NCBI GenBank assembly: GCA_903632075.3
Contig: CAHIKZ030005577.1
Location: 2,063,001-2,127,000, forward strand
Direction of reading: 5' to 3'
DNA length: 64,000 bases
From: Acanthosepion pharaonis
Lineage: Eukaryota > Mollusca > Cephalopoda > Sepiida > Sepiidae
Shown here: positions 56,691-64,000 of the stretch, piece by piece
Layout of the letters: each line of letters starts with the position of its first letter
Position numbering within the stretch: the first letter of the stretch is position 1
Program-made: the position numbers and the translations under genes
The notes under the pieces: model-generated
Told to the model about the DNA's origin: nothing
What the model saw: the letters and a program-made list of their open reading frames with translations, nothing else
The model's database searches: none

Positions 56691-59600
56691 GGGATAGAAG
56701 ACGTACTCATATTTAACACCCTATTACAGAGCTGCCAGTAGTTGCAAAAAACAGACTTATTCACAGCAAGTGTGCCTCGCTCTATTCACAAACAAAAACT
56801 TATCCTCATTCTGGGATTAATGGGTAGTTAAAAAATTATATGTAAAAGTGGTTTACATTATATTCGTCATTTAATTCTATTTCCATTATCCCATCCTTAC
56901 GTAAATTTTCCAAACATCAGGCTGTCGACAGATATGACAATGCCTCATAAAAGATGCACCTCATGCTAGAAAATGCTTTTCTGTGATATTGTAAACTAAA
57001 AGTATATGTTTTCAAATCAGATTAATTCAACTTTAAATCAGTTAACTTTTCTCAAATAACTTTTCTGAATTGTGCTAAGCTATTTCATTTATGATTGCTA
57101 AATATAGTTTTGATTTAATAACAATATCATTTAACCATCAAAAATTACAGGATTATTAAGATTTAAAAGTTTATAAACTGTTATAATTAAAATGAAAAAA
57201 AAATTAAAACACTTTGTGTAAAAATTCATTATTCATCAAAAAAATAGACAATAGTTTACATAATATATTTTATTCATACAACCAATGAAAAACTTTTCTA
57301 ATTAAATAATGTCTTAGATTTATAGCATTTTTTATAATTCAGAGCAGACTTTCAGTAACCAGAGGGAGTGTTTTTCCCCACCATAAAATTAAATTCTCCA
57401 AGGACTTGGGCTTATATTTACTATAAATATTAAGTCTCATAACACACATGTATAGATACTCAGGCAGGAGGTTAGGTTTATAATTAAATTTTATTCATTG
57501 TTGTTTGAACATGTGTACACATACCATAATTCTCCATGTATAATATACACTTTCATCCATAATATGCACATCTAAAATTGTGCTGAATGTGTAGGAAAAT
57601 GCTTCTACTCACACATATGAACCCCTTGTTTGATAATCAAACCCTATAAATTGCACCTCTCCAATTTCATGGTTCAGAGCAGACATCCAGTAATTGGAGG
57701 GAGGGTTTAACAAAGGGAAAAAAATTAAATTCTCCAAGGACTTGTGCTTATATGTATTATAAATATTAAGTGCTACTTGATGAGTTTCTCAAAATTTATA
57801 AAATTAAATAAGTAGGTGGCTATCAGATGTAAAGAAATTATTTCACCAAATTTTCCTAAAATAAAAACATTCCCAAAATAATTTTATTCATTTTTGAATA
57901 AGCTTGAAAAATTTAATTAAAATTGTCGGATTTTTGCAAGAATTCACAAAAATGTCACCGCAAAAAATATTCCCATACAAATATTCACACACTGGTACAA
58001 AAAAAAAACATGATTTTTAGTTTTAACCAAAATTTTGTAGACTCTAAAAATGATTAAAAAAATATAATTTAATAAAAAATATCCCTTGTTATTTTCTCTT
58101 AACAGTAACAAAGATTTTGACGATAAAACTTCGTTTTTACTAAATTTGAAACATTTTTCATCATGTATGCTCATTTTTTAGCAAAGATTTGTAGGTATCT
58201 AGTTAGGTACACCCAATATCGATGTTATTTTTACCTGAAATGAAAGCAAAAAAAAGTATTATTGTCTTTGTGTTATTATTAAGGAGAAAGACCAAAATAA
58301 TTTTTGATTATTTAAGTACCTCCACTTTTTCATGGAACAGCATAGCAAGATGAAAAAAGGCCCCAAATGCAATAAAAATAAATTTTTATCATCAAAATGT
58401 TTATGTTGTTATTAAGTGGAAAGACCAAAGCATATTTTTTATTAATTTTTTAATCCTTTCTAGCATGTTTGAAATATTGGTTAAGTCTTGTTTTGTTTAC
58501 AACGGCAATTGATGTAATAATTATGATTATTTTTTACTCTTTTTTTTTTTTCAGTGAAAAACACATTGATTTGGAAATTCTTGCAAAAATCAAATAATTG
58601 CTGGATTTTAATGAAACTTTGAAGTCCTATTCAGAAATGAATGAAATTATTTTTGAAAGTTTTTTTTTTTTTTTAGAAAATCTTGGTAAAAAAATTTTTT
58701 TTCGTATATTACTGCCCACTTAATTTCATGAAATTTCAAGAAATTCAATTTTTAGGGTAGGGATTTTTTATTAGTTAAAAGTAGGACTCCTTGGAGAATG
58801 TAAATCATCAAATTGTTTTTTTGTAAAACAGTTACTCAATCCACCAAAAATCTGCTCCGAGTTGTAAAGTAAAAAATGCAATAAAACATTATTTAATTAG
58901 AAAAGCTTTTAATTGCTTTTATAAATAAGATTTATTAAGGACACTATTGTCTTAAGAAGAACATTGGGGGGGGGGTGACTAATTAATATTTACAAGAATT
59001 GCTTTCATTTTTTTGAAATTTTAATTAAATAGTTTGATATTAAAAAATCGTTTAAAATTCTGCATTACTTCAAAGTTAGGTGATATTGTTATTAAGTGAA
59101 AATTACATTTACAAATCAAAAATTGAAAAGCTCATAACAGTTGTTTGTACATATTTACAAATATTTTAGTGTATAAACGTTCCCAATTTGTAACTATGGT
59201 ATGCCATAAATTATATTATCCTTTAAAAGGTCATGTGATTTAAGAGGTGTCTGGTGCTTTGCAATTCTTTCACTTTCATTATTCAATTCTGTTTTATTGT
59301 TAACATTTTTGCAAATCATCCCTTCAAAATTTTAAAGTAAGTTTTACATTTTTTTAATTACTACTACACTAAATATTTTTATTTTATGTATTCGTTTTAG
59401 TTTGGGTCATACTTCAATTAAGTAATTTTTTATTTAAGTTAGTAAACTTATGAATGTAGAGGCGAAACCCAAATTTCATAAAGCATCTTCAAACGTAACT
59501 AAAAGTCAATAAAATATTAGATAATTGCTGAAAATATGTTAATTTGTAAAAATTACTAGGTAGTTACCGACCCTCTCCAAAAAATATGTTCACTTAGTAA

Positions 59601-60416
59601 ATTTATGTTAATTCTGGTCATCCATACAAGCTGTCAACACCTCGGAACTTATCGATACGTCAATAATTAAGTCGTTAAGAAATGCTTGTATATTACTTCT
59701 TTATACTATAAGTAATCTTTATTTCAAATCAATTTAACTTTACTAATTTTACTGAAGTGTCATAAATATATATTTTATTTTTGGAAGATTTTTAAACTGG
59801 TAATTTTGTTTTGTGCACAAATTTCTTAAAATTAAGAAAATGGTCGCTTCTAAGATTTTCTGAAATTGAACAAAAAGTTGAGATTCCGATATATATAATT
59901 CCTATTTGAAATACAACAGAATATTTTTACTGGAAATTAAATTTAATCATTTTTAGCTTGCAATAAACTTTTTAAAGTTAAAATGAAATATTCAAGAATG
60001 CTTTTTCATTTTTAAAAATTCATTTTAAACCTTAGGTATCGAAGATTCCGTGAAGATATCTAATTTAATTATATTTTTAAATCCTTTTTTTAGAATGTCC
60101 AAAATTTTGGTTAAAACCATGTTTTTCTTGCGTCGACGGGTGTAGTATAAATTTTAGCATAGCAAATAGTAGACTCGAGTCTTTTTTGCGGGGAAAAAAA
60201 ACATTGATCTGGAAATTTTTGCAAAAATCACATAATTGTCGAATTTTAAAACTTTCAGGATTTATTCGCAAATGAACCAAATCATTTTAGAAATGCCTCT
60301 TTAGAAAACTTTGATAAAAATATAGATATATTTTTATATCCGCTTTACCCTAACACTTATATATTTTTTTTTTTTTTTTTTTTTTTCGGAAGTCCGTGGC
60401 GATTCGTCTTACTTAC
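56691..60416. other. First intron of the 12-finger gene: family A/B repeats
   Basis: Family B fragment at 56860-57080. Family A reversed at about 57900-58175 and forward at 58330-58630, with continuation to about 59290 parallel to 20020-20520. A further forward scrap is at 60080-60260. A C/G-only tract (GGGGGGGGG) is at 58965-58975. No gene is present. Confidence 0.6.
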
Positions 60417-60885
60417 CTTCTGGGCGAATCCAAACCTTTTTAGTTTTTTCATACAAAAACAAACAGGATTTAAGTTGCTGGACTGGATATTTTTTTCTGG
60501 AGCTCGATAATATTTTGTAATGAATAAAACTTCCTATTTTTAAAGAAATTGCAATTAAAAAAAAATAATAATTTGAAAATAGGACGCATTTACTTTGTAA
60601 ACGTAAACAGCAAACAACAAAGGGATTACTGTAAGCGGTGTAAAAGAAGAATTTGTTCCTTGCTAAAAAATAGACTCGGTGCACAAAATATACCAAAACA
60701 TTGTACCGCAATTTCAATCTGATTTTATTCCTATTTTTCATAAAATTTTAAGGTTGACGAAAAGTGAAATCAACAAAATTAAATACCTCTTAAAAATCCT
60801 ATATTTCTCTAAGAGATTTGTTTAAAAGAAAATTAGCAAATTTAAGAATTAATGAATGGAATTTAGTAAATTCAAATTTACCTTT
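60417..60885 (-). other. Conserved non-coding leader exon with splice donor (unit 3)
   Basis: The minus-strand exon ends ...GGATTCGCCCAGAAG followed by GTAAGTAAGACG (donor at 60411-60416). It shares GGAACAAATTCTTCTTTTAC, CAATTTCTTTAAAAATAGG and CAGCAACTTAAATCCTG with units 1 and 2. Upstream sequence stays similar to unit 1 as far as about 60885. A 110-codon minus-strand frame (60409-60741) crosses the donor and is not conserved in the other copies, so I treat the segment as non-coding. Confidence 0.7.
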
Positions 60886-61353
60886 TCTCATCATGGTCTC
60901 ACAATCGCAGTCTTATTTTTTTAAACATTTTTTTTATCAGTACTTATAGCAAGGTAAATATTTATATTTGTCTTACACTTACATTCATAGATATATTCAC
61001 AAACATACACACACATATATAAATCAAAATGCATACACATACCAACATAGAAAGTTAGGTTTATAATTAAATTTTATTTATTGTTCTTTGAAGATGTGTA
61101 CATATACTGTAATTCCCCATCTATAACATGCCTTCATCCATAATACGCACCCCAAAATTTGTGCTGAAAGTGTGGGAAAATGCTTCTACTCACGCATAAT
61201 ACACACCCCCTGTTCGTTAATCAAACCCTAACCCTCCAATTTCATTACGGCCAGCGTTTACTACTCTTATTAAAAAATGGTTTTTAAACATAGCTAATTT
61301 AGTTTCATGATAATTCTTATTTTATTTTACATTTGTAATTTGATTGTATTTAA
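60886..61353. other. Non-coding
   Basis: 61040-61230 repeats 57470-57670 (GGTTTATAATTAAATTTTAT, AATGCTTCTACTCAC, TTTGTGCTGAA...GTGGGAAAATG). This is a dispersed repeat of unknown type. No gene is present. Confidence 0.5.
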
Positions 61354-61586
61354 CATGGGGTCACGTGGAGTAATGGATAGCGGCTCAGATTGAGGAATTG
61401 GAGCGCCGAGTTCGAATTACATTCACTTACATTAGGAAAGTATGAATCCTTTTCTTCTCCCCCCAAGCTATGGGTAAATAGCAGGACAGACCAGGTTCTA
61501 TCTACCAGAAAGAGATTGTAACCTACTTGAGTGAGTAGTAAATTGTTTTTGTCTATATGAAAAATATATATATATATATATATACT
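61354..61586 (+). mobile_element. tRNA-derived SINE
   Basis: Pol III promoter boxes are clear: A box TGGAGTAATGG (61366-61376) and B box GAGTTCGAATT (61408-61418) at tRNA-like spacing. A non-tRNA body of about 140 bp follows and ends in AAAATATATA(TA)n at 61562-61586. No target duplication was resolved. Confidence 0.75.
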
Positions 61587-61589
61587 TTT

Positions 61590-62520
61590 AGAAAAAAAGT
61601 TATCTCGATAATAATTTGGCACGCAGTGTATAGTGATAGAGAAAACTATTGTTTTTGTTTGGAAAAAAATTTACTAAGTTAACAAAACAGACTAATTTGA
61701 CTGTCAGTTTATTTGCAACTGTTTATTTTGATACTTTTACATTATTATACCTTGTAAAATTAATGTAAAAACATAATATGAAAAGATTTTAGAACAAATT
61801 CGTCAATTTCTTAAAGGAAAAACATAAAAAAAAACATTTTATTTTAAAAATAAAAGATATATTAACAAAAAATAATAAGAACCTCCTAAAATTTATTGCA
61901 CAAATGCTCCTTCTCCTTGTTAATCAATCCCTACCAGATCTGTGATCAAGGTCACAATGTGGGTGGGGCAAAGTAGGCCAAAGCAGACAACAACCAATAA
62001 CCGTTGACCAGTGACAATATCGAACAGCGTGGAACTGGCCTTGTCATTAACTTGTTGTTTTATGATCCTGATGACCAGGGCATACTCTGGTATATGCGGC
62101 ATGTGGCAAAGGTCAAATCCAGAACTGACGACAGGGTGCAGTGGTTATATTTGGTGCTCATAACCAAAGGATTTGATCCTGGGTTGAGCAGGATCAACCT
62201 AAGAACACAGAATACAGAATGACCAAGCCAAAAAGATGAGAAGAAAACAAAACATTTTGAAAAAGGAGTAAAAGAACTACAGACTTTAATCATTTTGACG
62301 ATACAGTTCTTCAAGAAAACTCCATGAACATTTTCTTCTCAAGTTGCAGCGACTACAAGACAAGTGCATAACAACCACAAGGCAAGAGCACTTTTTGGCT
62401 TCCCTGTATTTTTCTCATCTTATTTTGATGGTTTATTGAACAGGCAAAGATGAGTGACCATGTTACACCTGAGAGGTCAATAGATAAAAACAAGGCAGGC
62501 AGACTTCAAATGACAAATAG
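61590..62520. other. Mostly unassigned; a second weak tRNA-like head
   Basis: 62129-62190 (GGGTGCAGTGGTTATATTTG ... GGATTTGATCCTGGG) resembles A and B boxes of a degraded tRNA-derived SINE. From about 61880 the base composition rises. No protein gene was recognised. Confidence 0.35.
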
Positions 62521-62522
62521 TT

Positions 62523-62599
62523 TTCAAAACCTGTTGGGGGCATCCAGAGTTTCAGCATATTATATGCTGAAACTCTGGATGCCCCCAACAGGTTTTGAA
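62523..62599. repeat. Perfect 77-bp palindrome (38-bp arms, 1-base centre)
   Basis: 62523-62560 and 62562-62599 are exact reverse complements around T at 62561. The arms include CCTGTTGGGGGCATCCAGAG and its complement. It lies just upstream of the gag-like frame. Confidence 0.95.
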
Positions 62600-62646
62600 G
62601 AGGACCTCGGAGAACTGAAAAACTAAAAAAAAAAAAAAAGAAATGA

Positions 62647-64000
62647 TGCAGCTGAGGGGCCAGTTTCAGGGTTTATAGAGGGCCACCTAGTGAGGGGCCC
62701 TAGATTAATGTGGGCAGACCTGGAGGAATATGCGAATGAGGGAACAGCAGTAGAGGCCACGAGGAGCCTCATGAAACTCGCCCAAGCAAAGGATGAAACT
62801 CCCAGAGAATGCGGAACAAGAGCCATGAAATTGTTGGCCTTGGCTTTACCTGAAGAAGTGAGGGAAAATGCCACCATTCAAGTGCACTTAGCAGATTTAT
62901 ATGGGAAATAAGTGCAAAAGATACAACATTATTAAGGGGGCCCCTGTCAGATTATTGGCAGCTATAAGTCTGGCCAAAGGTAATGAATGAGTACGGAAGA
63001 TGAGAAATAGAGAAACAGGAGCTCAAGGTCAGGAGGAAGACAGGCAGGGTTAGAGAAAGAAATCCCCTGCATGGAATAGGAACTTAGGATGGGTGGAAGA
63101 CCAGCTAAAGAATTGGGAGAAAGAAGCAGATCCCAATGGAAGAGTCCAGTCATTAAAGCATGGATTCTCCACGTCAACACCCAATAGATTAGGATTGGTT
63201 TCTTAGACCTGAAATTATGAGGAGCATGGGGCAAGAGAATGTTCAACAAGATTGGAGTTGACTCCAACTTTCAACAAACCAAGTTGTGCTAGATGCAGCT
63301 AACGTGGCCATAACACCAAATGGTGTGGAGCCCCAAGAAAGAAGCACCCAGGACACTGTCAGCTATATTTAGCTGCCCCCCCACAAGGGGTCGCATGCGG
63401 CACAAGGCCGAGTTTTACATGGTCACCCGAGCCTGTAGGCCCAGCCAAAAATATAGCCTTCGACCCGCTTAGGCGGGTTCGAGAGCTGTCATAACCTCCC
63501 CGAACGAAACCTTGCCAAGCTATGGATACTCTGTCAGCTGATCCACCCCTAGAAGACAGAACCAGGGAAACACCTATCCAGTGAAATAATATTAGAAATT
63601 CATTGGGGAGGATGGAGGTGTGGATGGTATATCATGGAAGCTGGACAGATTTGCCTATTGATGTTTTCACTGGCCTACACAATGGGCCCATGTGTGTCTG
63701 GCGGTATTATCGGTGAGACTCGACATCTGGACAAAGCATTGCACACCTGTCTGAGACCAATCAACATACTGGAAATTGATTAGCAACAAGAATAAGTTGA
63801 AATCAAAAAACAAATTGGAAAGTAAGAAATTTGAGAAATACAGCCCTGACGAGGAAGAAGTAGTTTTGTGGAAGATGGCAGCGGAAGAAGAAGTAGAAGA
63901 CTACAAAGTAGAATGTGAATAAGAAGAATGCTGTGACGAAGAATACAAAGGAGAAGACGAAAAAGAAAACACAGACTCTGAAAAGATGACTACAAGAAAG
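62647..64000 (+). pseudogene. Gypsy-like retrotransposon gag region, truncated by window end
   Basis: The open stretch 62690-62911 (KDETPRECGTRAMKLLALAL, EEVRENATIQVHLADLY) resembles the gag capsid region of Ty3/gypsy elements. At about 63283-63332 a zinc knuckle C-x2-C-x4-H-x4-C is recognisable (CARC...GHNTKWC) but has an in-frame TAA between the second Cys and the His. An acidic stretch (EEEVVLWKMAAEEEVEDYK) runs to the edge. The frame is broken several times and no LTR is visible. Confidence 0.55.

Noticed and set aside
60409..60741. A 110-codon minus-strand frame over the leader exon
   Set aside because: It runs through the GTAAGT donor, and the paralogous leaders at 22 and 44 kb do not keep the frame, so it is probably chance.
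61354..61430. A genuine tRNA gene
   Set aside because: A and B boxes are present, but the acceptor stem does not pair and a long SINE body with a (TA)n tail follows.

Overview
The window is animal nuclear DNA: AT-rich, full of (TA)n tracts and transposon relics, with no prokaryotic gene organisation. The real protein-coding content is three arrays of C2H2 zinc fingers, all on the minus strand, built from near-identical 28-residue modules joined by TGEK-type linkers. Such clusters, set among mariner, hAT, Helitron, SINE, LINE, BEL, copia and gypsy relics, point to a coleoid cephalopod, most likely an octopus. This is an inference from content, not from a database match.

Layout. 93-3901: a dead hAT transposase gene broken by three solo LTRs. 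3.9-10.0 kb: an 8-finger array (5185-5925) followed by decayed tandem copies of its exon-2/intron junction, an inverted duplication, and a 765-bp Helitron. 10-22 kb: AT-rich duplicated intronic DNA with two Tigger-like insertions and a mariner relic. 22.0-22.4 kb: a conserved non-coding leader exon. 22.8-26.9 kb: a BEL/Pao pol fragment and a Tx1-type LINE. 27-35 kb: duplicated non-coding DNA, isolated decayed fingers and a possible gypsy RT trace. 35.4-38.35 kb: an 18-finger array. 38.8-43.0 kb: its first intron, invaded by copia and a second Tx1 LINE. 44.2 kb: second leader exon, followed by a piggyBac-type element. 45.5-52 kb: duplicated intronic DNA, an hAT deletion derivative, and copia debris. 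53.3-54.6 kb: a 12-finger array. 55.1-56.7 kb: a non-LTR RT relic. 60.4 kb: third leader exon. 61.3-64 kb: a tRNA-derived SINE, a 77-bp perfect palindrome and a gypsy-like gag cut by the window edge.

How it fits together. Three segments at 60.4, 44.2 and 22.0 kb share a roughly 350-bp sequence ending, on the minus strand, in a clear GTAAGT splice donor. About 5.9 kb downstream of the first two, and further for the third, lies a zinc-finger exon entered through a polypyrimidine tract. The intron sequences between them also align with one another. The simplest reading is a segmentally duplicated gene unit (non-coding exon 1, long intron, single all-finger exon 2). Its fingers diversify by point change, by 84-bp-register internal duplication, and by small indels that cut the frame. 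Its introns act as a sink for transposons and fold-back repeats. Protein starts, splicing and expression are inferred and have not been tested.
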